A DNA stretch of 64,000 nt from Trochalopteron elliotii (GCA_024734555.1 JANPWX010000619.1:484894-548893); one strand, 5' to 3'. Counted from the stretch's first letter, positions 24,910 through 39,098 are shown. Made by a program: numbers and translations. The notes: generated by a model not told the origin, from the letters alone.

Positions 24910-25240
24910 TCATAGAATCACTGAATCATAAAATACTCTGAATTGGAAGGGACCCAAAAGGATCATCAAATCCAGCTCCTGATCCTGCAAAGGACAGCCC
25001 CAAGAGTCACACCCTGTGCCTGAGAAATTGTCCAAATTCTTTTTGAACTCTGTCAGGCTGGTGCTGTGACCACGTCCCTGGGGAGCCTCTTCCAGTGCCC
25101 AACCACCCTCTGGGGGAAGGATCTTATGATGGTGTCCAACCTAAACTTCCTCTGAAACAGCTTCAAGCCGTTCCTTTGAGCCATCACAGCCTCTGAGTCT
25201 CCAAAGAGAAGAGATGCCTTTCAGATGAAGTTGTAGTAGG
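24910..25240 (-). mobile_element. CR1 LINE fragment, minus orientation, 5'-truncated
   Basis: It begins TCATAGAATCACTGAATCAT, the reverse complement of the CR1 3' terminal repeat, followed by GAATTGGAAGGGACCC. Read on the minus strand the translation shows the end of CR1 ORF2, with VVGHWKRLPRDVV followed by a frame carrying VTLGAVLCR. Frame breaks and a stop show it is dead. It is about 330 bases long and is truncated inside ORF2, as usual for the family. It is less decayed than the copy at 48810. Confidence 0.92.
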
Positions 25241-25273
25241 AAGAACTTTGGGAAGCAGCTAGACTCTGGGGTT

Positions 25274-25407
25274 TTTTTAATCTTATTTGCTGAAATAGCT
25301 GAGTTTATGAAAGCTGCTGTAATTGTAATGTTTTTAATCTTATTTGCTGAAATAGCTGAGTTTATGAAAGCTGCTGTAATTGTAATGTTTTTGCTGTAAT
25401 TGTAATG
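25274..25407 (+). repeat. Perfect 57-bp tandem duplication plus short third copy
   Basis: Bases 25274-25330 and 25331-25387 are identical 57-base units starting TTTTTAATCTTATTTGC and ending GTAATTGTAATG. They are followed at 25388-25407 by a 20-base partial unit (TTTTT plus GCTGTAATTGTAATG) lacking the middle. Identity between copies implies a recent event by slippage or unequal exchange. It lies about 30 bases beyond the CR1 fragment. Confidence 0.92.
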
Positions 25408-27130
25408 TTTTTGTCCACTTAGTGGAAGTCTGTGAAAAGTCTGACATTTTCTGTAGTATATTATTACTATTCATCATGCAGATCCAGTAAATTTGTTGTT
25501 ACAGGACTGTTCCAGAATTCATTGATAATCCTGGTAAAAGATCACAAAAGAGGACTTAATCATATATTTAAAGAAATCCCTCAACAAATAATTTCATCAT
25601 CTGTAAAAGCAGCACAAAAGAAAAAACAAAAAGAATAAATATCAACTAATTTGAAAGTTCTTCCATGAAAGTTAGCATCAAGTTTCGTGGGGGTCTAGTA
25701 ATTCTGCTTAACACTGTGCTTAGAGAATCGGTATGATGTATCGTTCTCCATGTTACAAAATAGTGGTTTATCACATGCATAAATCCCACACGCCAATTTA
25801 TTCTTGCAGTTTTGACTAACCTCCAAAATCAGAAGGTGAAAATGTTTTTGTCAAGTGGTGGCCAGTTTGCTTCATGGGATTTTTTTCTTCAGTCATTTCC
25901 AGATAACACACAGAATAATATGATATTGAAGTATTATGGTTGATGGTTGATGACCGAAGTATTTTTACCTATGCTTTTTATTTTCTGACTCATCCGTGTG
26001 ATATTTTCTGTTCTCCTCAGTGATGGCACCCAATCAGTGATGTGATTTTTAAGCAGTGTCATCTGATAAGTAAAAGATGGTTAATGTCATCCATTCCAGG
26101 CCAATCAGAAAGAAGAAACAAGTTAAACTCTATTACCTCCACTTACTGTCTGCTATAGGGAAAGAATATATACATATATAGTATACTTTAACCTTATTCA
26201 AAGGTTAACATAATCTGTTATACTTCAAAGTGATTCAAATAAAAATTTTTCATAATACAGAAATCTAGAAATAAAATAGTTAACAGACTGTAACACTAGT
26301 TTTATTCTGAATACTTTATGGTTCTTCACTGACTTCTGCTTTCACTTTCACTACCTAATTTTCTGTTAATTCTCTAAGCACTAAGCACTTCACAGAAGAC
26401 TTTATTGATGGCATTTCACCTGTTTACACACTGTTGTCCTCAGAAAAATGAAAATTGCATAAGGATCTAAGTCATAGTAGATAAGGCAGTTGTGTTACTG
26501 TTTCCTAAACTGAACTGCCGTAGCCACTGAAGATTCAGTGGTAAGAATTCATCACACAACATGCTGTTAATACTGGAAGAGCAATAGCTAAAATTACTGT
26601 TCCAGTTCAAGATCTATACTTTTTCTTTCTTCAAGTTAAAAATCTTTGTGATAAAACTGTGTATTATATCTTTTGCTTTCATTTTTTCCACCTGTCAATT
26701 TGCTTAAAAGCCTGTATAATATCTCTTGAAAGGAAACATATATTGTAGCCTTTGATGTACAGTTTGGAGAAGCCTGAATTAGATGTGAATAAGGCACTTA
26801 ACTAATTCAAAGGCAAAATAGGTTCAGGAAATAACATGGAACTTCAGTAATTAAATTCAGAAATTAGTTTAACTATAGAAAAGCTCTTTGGAAGTAAAGA
26901 TCTTGAGATGAAGGTGATCATGTGTGTAAGACTATACTGGTGACTAGAACAGATAAGAAACAGCACGTTTTCAGTCCTACAGCTCAGCCCAGCAGGATTT
27001 CTAGAAAGTGATATCACTATTACCGACTGGCAGAAATGCATTAAACACTTGTCTCAAAGTTCAGGTAGTATGGATATTGCACTTTTGAGCCTGTTTCTCC
27101 ATGGGAAGCTCTCCAGAAGAAGGGATAGAG
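25408..27130. other. Unique AT-rich non-coding DNA
   Basis: No gene or repeat recognised. Confidence 0.65.
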
Positions 27131-27162
27131 TTTCACAGTGCACTCTATCTTGCACTGTGAAA
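27131..27162. repeat. Perfect 12-bp inverted repeat (hairpin)
   Basis: Arms TTTCACAGTGCA and TGCACTGTGAAA are perfectly complementary around an 8-base loop. The arms are too short for a microRNA precursor, which needs a stem of roughly 30 bp. No T-run follows as in a terminator. Confidence 0.85.
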
Positions 27163-30100
27163 ATAACGGAAGTACTTCCCCTGGTTATGTCATTATAACA
27201 GATAACTGATGATCTTCACTGAAGACTCATATGTCCACATAAAAATGTTCTTGGTATTTTTATTTAAGAAATTTGGTCCATATTTGTATCCTGAAGGTCA
27301 TAAACTGTATATTTTTTTAATTATATATATGAAAAATTTTTATATATTAGGGCATAATATTGGATTTTTCAGGTTTTAAATTTCAAAGCCTTATTTAGCT
27401 GAATATGTAAAAATTGAAAGATGGTATCAACAACTTAATTTTTATTTTAGAAAAATTCTGAAATGCCGCCATGCTTCATTGTAGGAAATACATAGAAATG
27501 CAATGAGTAGTAAAATAGACAGTGATAGAAACAATCAGACAATAGACACAAGTTCCCAATAAGGAAAAAAAAATCCTAACATGAAGGGAAAAAGGAAAAG
27601 GCAAAAAGCTCATTGCTCAAATGGCTCATTTGCCATTAAATCAGGACCCAATAAAGGTGCATTACAACAAGGGGATATGATTTTCAGAGAAAATCAAAAT
27701 TTTCTAATTCGGTTGATTATGTCAAGTATTGACTTGCACTTGAAAAAATATATTAAACATTTTTATCTTGACATTTTTGAACCTAAAAATAAAGTTAAGC
27801 CAAAATACTAATTAATTTTGAGGGAATATTACTTGCAATCTAGGCAGTTAATCTCCATTTTGTCTTGGCTGCTAATTTGCATGTCTCAAGCCATAATGGT
27901 TGTGCAAATTAGTGGTATGAGGAAGACTAAACTAATATCTCAAGAGCTGCCATTGACAAATGTGTTGTTCTAGGGTTCATTTGAAAGTTACTCAGCCATA
28001 TACTGGTTTTGACATAAGTTGTTGAAAAGGGCTTGTGTCTTTTTTCAAATGTCTGTGAATGCAATGCTTTCAAATGAGAAAGTACACAAAAAATTAATAC
28101 TTTGAAAATTCTAATTTGAAATCTAGAAATATATAAAAAGATATTATAGCAAACCACAAGTCTTTGAGATTAATAATAGTAATACTAATACATACTAAAA
28201 AAGATGGGAAACCGTGCGCCTTGCAGTTTGGAATGGCAAATTGTGTAATGCCATAATAGTTATTTGGATCACCGTGTCTGCCATCAGGGTCCCTAAATGG
28301 TACTTGGAAGTACATCTTTGTAATAATTTTACATGTCAGTGAGATTTGTAAAATCCTAAACTCAATTTAGTTTGAAGATTAAGACACTGTGGTGTATAAA
28401 AGCAGTGGCCAACATAAAATAAGAGAAGCACTATTTGAGGGAAACAGAGTAAGAAATTAATGAGAAACTGAGGTCAGTGGCTTTGTGGATTTCTTAATCA
28501 CCAATTTTATATGGACATATTTCATATTCCTTGCTAATTTTCTGAATTCTTTTTGTTCTAATGCCTGCAGTCAATATATCTGCACAAAAAAAATTATATA
28601 AGTATTTTTAATACCTTGATTTATACTAAGATACGTAGGAATAGGCTATCCTGTATAATTACAAAAATTTGATGTTTCTCTCCTTTACATGAAGTTTTGC
28701 CTGATCAAATGACAATTTTTCTTAGTCATCACACAGTCATGTTCTCCTTTGTACTAATACTCTGAAATACCAAGAAATCTGAAGGTTTCAGTTCCAGTCA
28801 TCACAAATTCTAGGATAGAAAAGATCTGAAGGACATAACATTTGAAGAAATATTTAATTGTTTTGGCTGCTTCTTGAATAAACTTGGAAATGTTTTAGCC
28901 TTACATTAGCAAAATAGACTACAAAAATTGCTTAATTATTTGTAAGACTTTATGTATTTGACATTGATAATATGTGTGTCATATCTACATTAGATTCATT
29001 AGTCTACTAATTATCTTATTTTATCTAAACTATAAACATCTCTCAATCCCTCTCTAATGAACATAACAGCATTTGGAATTCTTGGTGCTCTTATTACAGC
29101 AGTTTCAAGTCCTAGACTAAGGTTGTTCGGTTTTCCTCTGTAGCATAAGACTCTTGATTTTAAGAATTTTCAGTACTCAAAAGCAAGTTAATTCACATAC
29201 ACATGCAATAGTGTTTAATAAAGAGCCTGGATTTTACAAAATGTTGAAGATAATTTTCTTTCTTCAACAGTCAGCATAAAGAATGGGATGAAAAGTTGGT
29301 AGACAGGATTCTGTTACAAAGATACAGTTCAATTTTGCTATTTCATAAATTCCATGTGCTTATATTACTTGCTAACCACATCTGATAACCTAAAATAGTA
29401 TAATGCCTATATGGCATTATATTATGGTCTATGTTCCATATTTAACAGTGCAGTAGATGTAATTAATTTTCATAAAAAGTCATCGTTTTTAAAAATAAAT
29501 GCAAAAATACATCACCTCAATAAATCTCAGTAATGTATACTGAGATGTAATGTATACTATAGAATAATAAAATACATATCTGTATATAGCACGATGGTTG
29601 TCTGGGGATCATATTCCCATATAAATCAAATTATTCCTGTGACTGATTTTTTTTTTAATTTGTTGTCTAAAAATTAATTTATTTCTTCCTCTTCTCTAGA
29701 GAAATTATAAAACTTAGTGGAAATTCTAAGGGAGCTTAAACCTTTTAAAAACATATAATCAGAGGGGTTATTCCTAAAAATTAATCAGAAATTATAGGAA
29801 ATACCATTTTCTAACCTTTCTCTTTGTATCATATGAATTATTGTCACAATGGCTCCTCAATCCACAACTATTTGAGGGTTTGGCCTGGAAATGTACACAC
29901 CCTTTATTAAATCTTCATGCACAAATATATAATGAGCATTGAAATTTTCAGAGTCCTATCACATAAATTCCTTTTTAAATACTTACATAAGTGGGATTAG
30001 CTGAGGGTCTACCCCCCCAAGCTGTTTTCACTAAATAGTTTCACACATGGCTTTTGTGGAAGAGCAATACAGAATCCAATAGCAATTGCATCCCTTTGAT

Positions 30101-33100
30101 ATTAATACATAACCAGTGAAATGCTTTGAACTATTTCCATTAGAGGAGAGAAATTATTTTGTAGACCATATTCATTTACAAAGAATTCACAAAATCTTCT
30201 TTCTAAGAACACAGCATGAATCAAATAGCTGGAGACAATTTGCCTTCTCACATTTCTCAGCATTTTCCCAGGATTCCCCTCCTCAGAGGCATTTCCAGTC
30301 TTTCTTCAGGGTCATTTTATTTTTTTGTCTCTATGGCATTTTGATTTTTCACTGACTTTATTTGTCTTTTCCTAGATGATTTGCACACAGATATGCTCAC
30401 ATTCACTTTTTAGCACCACAAAAACTCCTTACCCTTCAGTGTCTAAGCAACCTTGTATTTCAGTGAAATAACAATTTTTTAATGTTTCTTGCTCAAAACA
30501 GAAGTAGTAACAGCTTGATGAATCTCTCCTGAATAAAGAGTGACTGTCAGCTTTATCATACTAATCCTCTTTCCCAAATAAAGCCTTATGTGTTGTCTGA
30601 GGGTGAACTGTTTTTATAGTTATTTTAAAAACTGTTTAGATGATAAAATACTTTTCACATAGAATTCCTAGCCAAAATGAAAAATGTACCCAAAGGTCGA
30701 AAGAAGTACAATGCTTACGTCATTTTCTTCCCCACTGATGAGCTGTGTGAAGAACTCTAACCCATAGTCAATGCCTATGTCAGCTTTTGAAGGAGTTGTA
30801 TTCATGTTCCTCATAATCATTTTTTTGTTCCCTGGGCTGACAGGAAGCGTCTACCAGAAAGGGATCACCAATAATGCATTGAATTTTCCAAGAGATCCCA
30901 GAAGTCTGTTGAGAATGTCACAGTAAGAAAGACAATGGGGGGAACATGGCAAAGTGTCTTCTGTTCACAGGGGTCATAACTTGTAATATACAGGTTCAAC
31001 ACTGAGATAGACCATAGTAAGCCTCAAGGATTTCTGGTGCTTTAACTCCAAATAATCCAAGGGCTTGAGACTAAGAAAGGAGAAGTTATTCTTTTACCCT
31101 GAAATATTAATACAAATTGCTACATATTCTCTTGCCAAGTCTTGTCTACAGGAGCAAAGTTCAAAAAAGTTAAGAACCCTTAAGTGAGTAGATAACAAAG
31201 GGCAGAATAATTTATTTCCGTGTCCTACCTAAATTTCAGACATAATACAATAAAGGCCAGCGATTTAGAAGATGTTTTCCTCCTGAGGCTATGAATCAAA
31301 CAGAAAGAAAACAAAGTCAATTAGCAGAAAGAAAAATATGAAGGAAAATATTTGTATAATTGTGAGCCACTATGCTGTACTGGCCATTTTGAAAACTGTA
31401 TCATGTAGCATACAATTAACAATACTCTCTGTCTAGCCATCAAGATAAGCAGAGGTAACAGGCTGACCAATTTATTATAACAGGTCTTTTTAGACTAGAC
31501 TGATTGCAGAAAAGACTGCAGAAAAAATTACAGAGAATATTGCAGATGACATTAAAATATAGATGCTACATATGATAGCATTTTTCCAAGACTTATTCAG
31601 GCTGAATATCACATATATCTTAGTACAGGGGACCCCACAGACAGCCATAGAAGAGGATTAAGCAGGCTGTCAGTATTTTTCTGATAATACAAGGATAGAC
31701 CATGGCAGTTCATTTTGCCCTATTTTCAAGTCATTTGTGTAATTTTCAGGCTGCCAAAAGTATGCATAAACTGGCTTTCAGGGCCATTATTCACACCCTT
31801 GCTGATCAAGAAAGAAACGGCATTTTATTATTACACCATATACAGACTCATTCCTTAATAGACTAGTTTTGGTGTATACACAGCAGATCATTCCTGCTTG
31901 CTCAGTGAAGTAGCCCTTCCTGACTCTTCATACGATATCTGAGAGTATTTTACTCATGAACTGAACGTTACTTCTTGTGCCGAGAAATAAACAAGCAGAA
32001 CAACTGCTGAAGCAGGACACAGACTTACTGAGTCATAACCCAGAACAGTATCTTCCTTCTGTACACATTGAAGTCTTTCTTCCTCAGTTTGTGATCTGCA
32101 AAATCTGCATTAACATGAATTTGGAGGTTTTACATATCTCTAAAGGAAACTGAAGATCTTGAAGATATTTTACTGATTATATAATATGTAACGCTCTTTC
32201 TTTAGGTTCCTTATAGGTGTAACTTCTTTCCTTGGTATCTTACTGTCAGTTACTGAAATACCAGATATGCCAATTTGTGAATGATATTTTGAAACCTCTA
32301 ACAATCATTTTGTCTCGTGATTTTTTCACAATAGCATCAATTCTGGATGAAGGTCAGACAGAATTCTGCATGCCTCACACCTCTTTTGTTTTTTAAATTA
32401 TTCTTCATAATGTTCAGTCTTAAACTGTAATGTAGTTTACTCAGCACTTCTTGAAACTGCTATATTTCACACTAGTATCTGTAACATAGTAAGTGAACTG
32501 ATTCCTGCTAGATTTTTTTAATGAGTACTACCTTTCCCAGTTTTTCAAAATTAAAAATTCCTTACATGCTAAAATAATAGCTTTAGAGTTCTGCTGCTAA
32601 GATATTAATATTGTTTTTAAATCTATATTGAATTATGCTTTAGATAAATTAATCTGCATTCTGATCTTGTTTATATGAGTTCATATGCTCATGCCCTTTA
32701 GAAAGAGGACATTGTGCACACTTTCAAATGTGTGACGTGTGTGAGAAGGCACAGAAGCCAAGCAACAATGAGGTAAAATGAAGAGAATAGACTTCTTAGC
32801 ATTGCAAGTACCATCTGTTCTGTAGAAACGCATCCTCTCTGTTGGCATTGCCACTGTGGTATGACATGTGTTATTACTTTTAATCATACTTTGTGCTGAA
32901 GAAAAGTCTGGTTACATGACAGATTCAGAGGTTGCAGACTCCTTCAGAGCTACTGCCTGGAAATCCAAGACTGCTTAAAGTGTTCAATATTTTTGTTTCT
33001 GAAATATAATGACCTATGTAAAATTATGCAACTGCAGACCAAGATACTAGGACAAGTATTATTATATTTTTGCATGACATGAAGAAAGAAGACAGCATTT

Positions 33101-36100
33101 ACATGAAAAAGATGACATTTTCATAATATTCTGGAAAATTGTATGCTAAGGAATTTGTCATCATTTTCCTAAGGTAACATTGTGGAGTATTACAGGATAA
33201 TACTAGACACAAAAAATGATGGAAGGATTTCTGTCCTGACTCAGATTTTTTTGCCCAATTTACTAATTACAACAATGCTTTGTTTATCAAAACAAGGAAA
33301 CAGTTCAAAGCCACTATGTAAACCAGTCCTTATTGAGACATCTGTTGTGAGGTCCTCGCATATGTAAGGAGTAAAAACTTACAGACCTAAACAATGGTTT
33401 TTTATGCACCATAATAACTTTGTTTATATAATTCACAAAAACACACATCTAATTCTTATCTATTCTTAGCCACTGTCAGCTAATGTAGATGCAAGATGTT
33501 GTCTTTATGCATTAAATAGAGACACAATACTAATATGGATTGTCTTTTTTCAGTTGCTGAAGTATTAATAACCACCAGTCATGGAATGACACATTCTAGT
33601 TCTGTTTGCACTGACAACCAAATGATGTCATATTTCTCTCTTGATTAGAGCTCATTTTTATGTCATCAGTGACAATGACCTTTGAAGCACAGACACGCGG
33701 AGATAACTTCAGCCTATGTGTTGTCAGGAGACTGTTACTAATATCTGGATCCCAAGGTTTTCTGAAATGAGAAACAGCCTTTTGGTCTTGTGTTATATTC
33801 AAACAGCATGGCATCCAACTCATGTTATGCAGTTATGATGCCTAAAACTACAGAAGCTTGGCAATTCACTTAGGAGCTCAAGTACTTTTTGAATGAAAAT
33901 TAAACATCAGAGAACTGTTTCATTAGATAAAATATTTCAATCAGTGTTGTTTTGAATATATTCCCAAAATATCTTTTCCACGACTATTTTTCGAGATAAT
34001 ATTTGTTTGGTAAAATGTTTCAATTTAAATGTTTATTTTTTAACATTCTAATTTGGCTTGTCAATTTCTTCTCAGTAGATCCCCATGTTGTAATTTTTTT
34101 TTAATTCTTCAGTGCCCATTAGTATTCTATACCATGTAGAATTAATCATAACATATGTTATTTTTATGATATTGATTGAATGTGATTAATTAAAGAAAAT
34201 TAGATTATATAAGTCTTTGTAATAATTTTTACTTGTCACTAAAATAAGCTAATAAAACTGTACTCAGAATATATGCTTTCAGAGACTTCAGGAATCACCT
34301 GTGAAAGGACATTGTTGATTAACACTGGCATTTAGGATCTTGTCTTGCACATTTTTAAATTTGAAAAAAATGGTTTCATAATATATTTATGTATTCCCTT
34401 CCAGCTGAGCCTTCAAAGTGGTGGCTATGTTGTAGTTTGCATAGTAGAGCAGATGTCAATGAACTCCTGCCACTAAAAAAGCTACATAAATGTGCAAATC
34501 AAAACGTGTTCATCACAACTGGTTAATAGAACTGCAGATAAAACATTAAACACACATTTCTTTGGAAAAAAAACAACATCCTTCATTCTTTTAATTCTGT
34601 TTTTGTAATTCCCTTTGATATCCCTGAAATCCCTTTGTAATTCCCTGGAATTTTTACCCTGAAGAAAATAAGAAGTGATAATACACTATTATTTATATGA
34701 TTGGTCACATCATTCTAGTCTTTGGGAGACATAAGAGGGAAGAACTAAAATGTACTGATTGCTAAACCCCAAATATACTGATTTCTTACACTTAGCTCAC
34801 TCCAAGACTAACAGCTAATACAGCAATTTACATATCTATTAACATGTTATGCAGGATGTTATGTGACAATTTTGAGAAAAAACTTGGGCCACATCCTTCA
34901 ATACTATCTTTAACTCCAAACTGAACAGAAAATGTGAAGTTCAACTTGTGATAAGCCTTTCTAAACACAGAGATATTCAACTGGTTCAGGACCCTCCCAT
35001 TTTGTTGTCTGTCTTCCAAATAAGTTCTTATAAGGCTTAGTAGCTGCAGCTGAAATTTTCTGGAAAATATGTTAAATATTTCTAGCTATAGATATAGTGA
35101 ATGGTTCTGAACATTTTTGATGGTGGTTAAATCATGGAACTTCCACCAGTGATGTACTTTGTGTTTAAGTTGTCTTTTGACTAGTTGTAGAAAATCTATG
35201 CTTTTGGAGGTTACAGAACCAGGTTCTAGAGTTCCTTCTTACTTAGGTACAATTTATGTATTACTTAACTCCAAAGTGTGACATTCGTTCTTTGGGTGGC
35301 AAAAAAAAAAAAATCTCTCTTTAGACTAACAGATTTCCCAGTTTACTCTCCCACAGTCTACTGATTAAGACACAAAGTCCAGGAAATTCTGATGGATAAT
35401 TACTGAAAAAAGACTCCCAGGCTTTGATCCTTACTCAAAATAAATGGCTGCTCATGATGGTATTTGAATCTGCAGATACTGGCACTGGGAAATAAGACTC
35501 TCTCTTTGCTCATGGTGGCTTAATATTTTGTCAGAAAGCAAGCACTCAGTTAAACAATCCATACCTCTACACTTTCACTTACTCCTTTAGCTGAACAGTT
35601 TGCACAGAGTGCTATATCAGGTGCCCAGCTTGACCTACAGCCTTCTCTGAAATGAGGCCACCCCATTATGTCCTGGCCATAGGTTTGATGCAATCCTCAC
35701 AGGCTTTCCCAAAATGCATGTATTACAGTTATTCAGTCCAGAGGCTGCACATATCCCTGTGCTGTGTTTCCTCCAGCAGTGCTTGAAAATGTGCTATTAT
35801 TGAAAGAGTTAAAAAAAATCCCCTTGGAAAAGCTAATTATTGCATGCAGATACTTCTTTGTGTGATCAAGGAGGGGACAATTTAATAGGCTCTGTAATAC
35901 AACCAAGAACAAAATTGCTTTAAAGGAAGTCTCTTGTTGAGTGACAACTCTGTTGCCTGAGCCAATTAGGTCCCAATAAAGAGTGTTGAATTGGCTCCTG
36001 CTTTCTCATTAATTATGTTCTGTCACAGACATGGGGCTTGATTTAGCAATTTTGTATTACATTAAGATACTGAAAGGAATGGAACAAATGGCTCACTCTG

Positions 36101-38745
36101 ATAATAGGCATTCTATACACGGTGTGACATTTACTATCCAGCTGTCCATAAGGCAGCCTAGCACTTCAGTTCAGGGGTTTATTTGTCATTGCTTCAAAGG
36201 GACACTCAGCTTTTCACAAAAAAGAAACAGAGAGGCTAATAGATAGGACAAAATGTACTGCTGATATGCTTTATTAGAGATAGGATGCTAGGGTTTTGCT
36301 AACAAGCTCATCCGTTGGGACTAAGCCGAGTTTGCTGTCAATCATCCTACACACAAAAGCACACTAGTTAACAAGGAGAAATGAATTACAGACACTTATT
36401 CCTGCCTGTGGGATCACAAATACACCAATCTGTGAAAGAGGCACAAACTCAGAAGACAAACTACATATTTGTCAATAACCTCCTAGAAAGAACCCTAGTA
36501 ATTCTTTGAAGACCTTTGATTTAGCTTCCCTCTAAAATACATGTATAGGAAATGTTTTAGTTACCATGACATTTTCCTTTGTTACTTGTATAATTTTTCA
36601 TCACATTAAAAACACAAAACTGAGGAGGTCTGCAAATGTTGTGCTAGGTATATACACTGCTTTTTATACCAAGCCACAGGGGGCAGCTACTGTTGTAATA
36701 TTCATTAATAACAACAGAAAATTAAATCTTAAAAACTTTAGTTTCAGGCTATCTTGAGTCAATGTGTAGAGCATAATCTGAATCCCAATTTATGTTTTAT
36801 ATAACAATTAAAATAGCAGGTTTTTTGGTTTTTTTTTTTAGGCTGGGCTTATTTTTTCACCCTGCATTGTGTATTTTCAAGCAGAGTTTTGATCCATTGC
36901 TCACATTACACTTGCAAGTTCAGATTCAATGTGCAATTCAATAAGCACATTGCTTTATAAATGCTTTGTTTATGTATGCAAGTAAATATTATTAATGCAT
37001 ATATTTATGTGCATGTATGAATTTAGACATGATTGTTTGACCCTGATTACATCTTCTTGTCAAAGCATTGCCATTTATCATGTAAAATATCCAGTATAAC
37101 CGACTTCATCAAGAAATGAAAATTCTTAGGAAACTGGGAATTTCTTTTGCTAAATATTAGTTTCATTTGAAAAAATATCCAAGAAAAAAAAACTCTAGAT
37201 GCAAAAGCGCAAAGAGAAAAATAAATTAATGTGTGTTGTTTAGAAAAGAAAATCAAGGTTCATTTTCCAGACAGAAGTGTGTAGTCAAAGACTTTACTGA
37301 AGTGTGTATAATCCTTGCCATCAAAGCCATATCTAAACTTAAGTAACTATTTCCTCAGTTTTCCATGTCTAGGGGATTTTCTGCAATAACAGTTCTTGTT
37401 TCAGGTGTATGGAATAGTGTTTTTAAGATTTTGTTACTAGACAATAACGTTATCTATTTGAGAATACCTTATTTTACCCTATTTTGAGATAGAAATCCTT
37501 CAGCTAAGTCCTTCATTGCTCTTCCATCAGGGTTTACTGCTCTTTCACCAAAATTTAAAAATGCTCCTTTAAGCTTCCTTCTTCCCTTGTACTTGCTAGT
37601 GCTGGAGGCCAGGAGCGTGAAAGGGTCACCCACTAAACAGCTTCCAGAAACAAAACTAAGATGTTCTTGAATAATTTAGGAAAAAGTAGAGAGACTTCTC
37701 CCAGTAACCCACTCAGGCCTGAGTTATTGTGTGTGAGCAGGTTTGTTGGCAATGTTGACTGAAGAACATAGCTTTTCCTACTGAAAAACCTGGATAACAG
37801 ATTTGGGACCCCTCATATAATTAATGAAAAAAAAATCACTCCCAATCCTTAACAGAAATTCATGTACTAGATACAAGAAGGAGGCTTTGTAGATTGTAGG
37901 CAAGGCAATATGTATTTAGTAAGTTAGGAACAATGATCCCAGGTGAGTTATAGTAAAAGCTAATTAACACTTCTTCCAAAGTGTAACTTTCTTCCTGAAT
38001 GGCTAAGACTGTGAGTCTCTGGACAGAATCCCCCCCAACAAATATGTTCCAAAGATCTCCTAATTTATATTTTTATTGTTTGCTTCTTCCTTACAGCCCT
38101 TCAATATAATCTGAGAAGTCAATATATATGCTACAAATAAATACATACTACAGAAACAAACTCCTAATTAAGTTGCCTGTTTCTGATCTATAAAGGGCAG
38201 TCTGAACTTAATTATTTTTTCATACCATTGTTATCCTTCAGTCTTGCTTACCTATCTGTTAAGTATTCTGCTATTTCTGTGATAATTTTACAAACTTAGG
38301 AGGAAAGCAAATATGCTACAAAATACATTTCAGTATTTCTGTCTCTCCATCCTCATCTCCTGCTGTGTAGGTGGTGAGAATCATCTATCCCCATTATCTT
38401 GTCAGGTCTCATACTTGCCTAATTTCAAAATGGCTTAATCTTTTCTAGGTTATAGATATTTGAAATTTTCCACTAATTATTTTTATTGCTGTAACTCTTC
38501 TCTATTTTCTTCTCTAAGTAAAAATGAAGCATTAGAAATTTTTATCTTGGAAAAGGAACATATCTAGTCATAGTCAACTGAGATTCAAAAGCAGCTCTAT
38601 TTGAAAAGCATTAGCCATGTGAAGCTAGAGAGCTTCTGTGCAAAATTACTTGACCAAGACAGTAATTTAGGTCTGAATTATTTTTAAACATTTGCAAAGA
38701 GTGAAGAGCTCTTACTTTGGTTTCCCGGTTCACGACAAAGTATTT
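27163..38745. other. Long unique AT-rich stretch
   Basis: More than 11 kb with no recognised gene or repeat family. Open frames are all under 80 codons. It contains a 9-bp hairpin with a 5-base loop at 29399-29421, (A/T)n runs, and a GGTTTTTTGGT(T)n tract near 36821-36839. Parts near 35.9-36.4 kb are less AT-biased and could be conserved non-coding sequence, but that cannot be judged without alignment. Confidence 0.6.
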
Positions 38746-38750
38746 CCTCT
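38746..38750 (+). repeat. Target-site duplication, left copy (CCTCT)
   Basis: CCTCT immediately precedes the LTR and is repeated exactly at 39648-39652 after it. A 5-bp duplication is a usual length for retroviral integration of several ERV classes. Confidence 0.85.
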
Positions 38751-39022
38751 TGTCTCGGTTTGAAAGACAGATGTCTGCTAAGGAAAACAGGAACCTCCCT
38801 TGGAATGAAAAATATTACCCTCTTCCCTCCAAGTTATTATAACTTTGAAATTAAGGGGCTTTTAGGCAAAGGTGTGGGAAAAGCAATAACAGTTCTTTAC
38901 TAGTGTAAAGTATAATGAAGCAAACAACCAACAGCTCTGGCATTAACAACAAGCAGAAGCAGGAAGCCAGTACCAGCCTTCTTGGCCAAAGGCACCTCCC
39001 CTTGGTGCAGTTCCGGTCACAG

Positions 39023-39038
39023 CCACCAGGGGCGCTGG
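39023..39038 (+). promoter_or_regulatory. CTCF-like motif 1 in the LTR
   Basis: CCACCAGGGGCGCTGG resembles the CTCF core CCACCAGGGGGCGC but lacks one G. It is a candidate only. Confidence 0.35.
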
Positions 39039-39079
39039 TGGCTCTCGGCGGGCAGGGCAGGTGCGGTGATTCCCCCACA

Positions 39080-39098
39080 GCTGCAGGGGGCGCTGTGG
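39080..39098 (+). promoter_or_regulatory. CTCF-like motif 2 in the LTR
   Basis: GCTGCAGGGGGCGCTGTGG contains the perfect core CAGGGGGCGCT, with two mismatches in the left half of the CTCF consensus. It has the same orientation as motif 1, about 55 bases away. Confidence 0.45.

Noticed and set aside
27131..27162. MicroRNA precursor
   Set aside because: The stem is only 12 bp with no extended pairing outside it, far shorter than a normal precursor.
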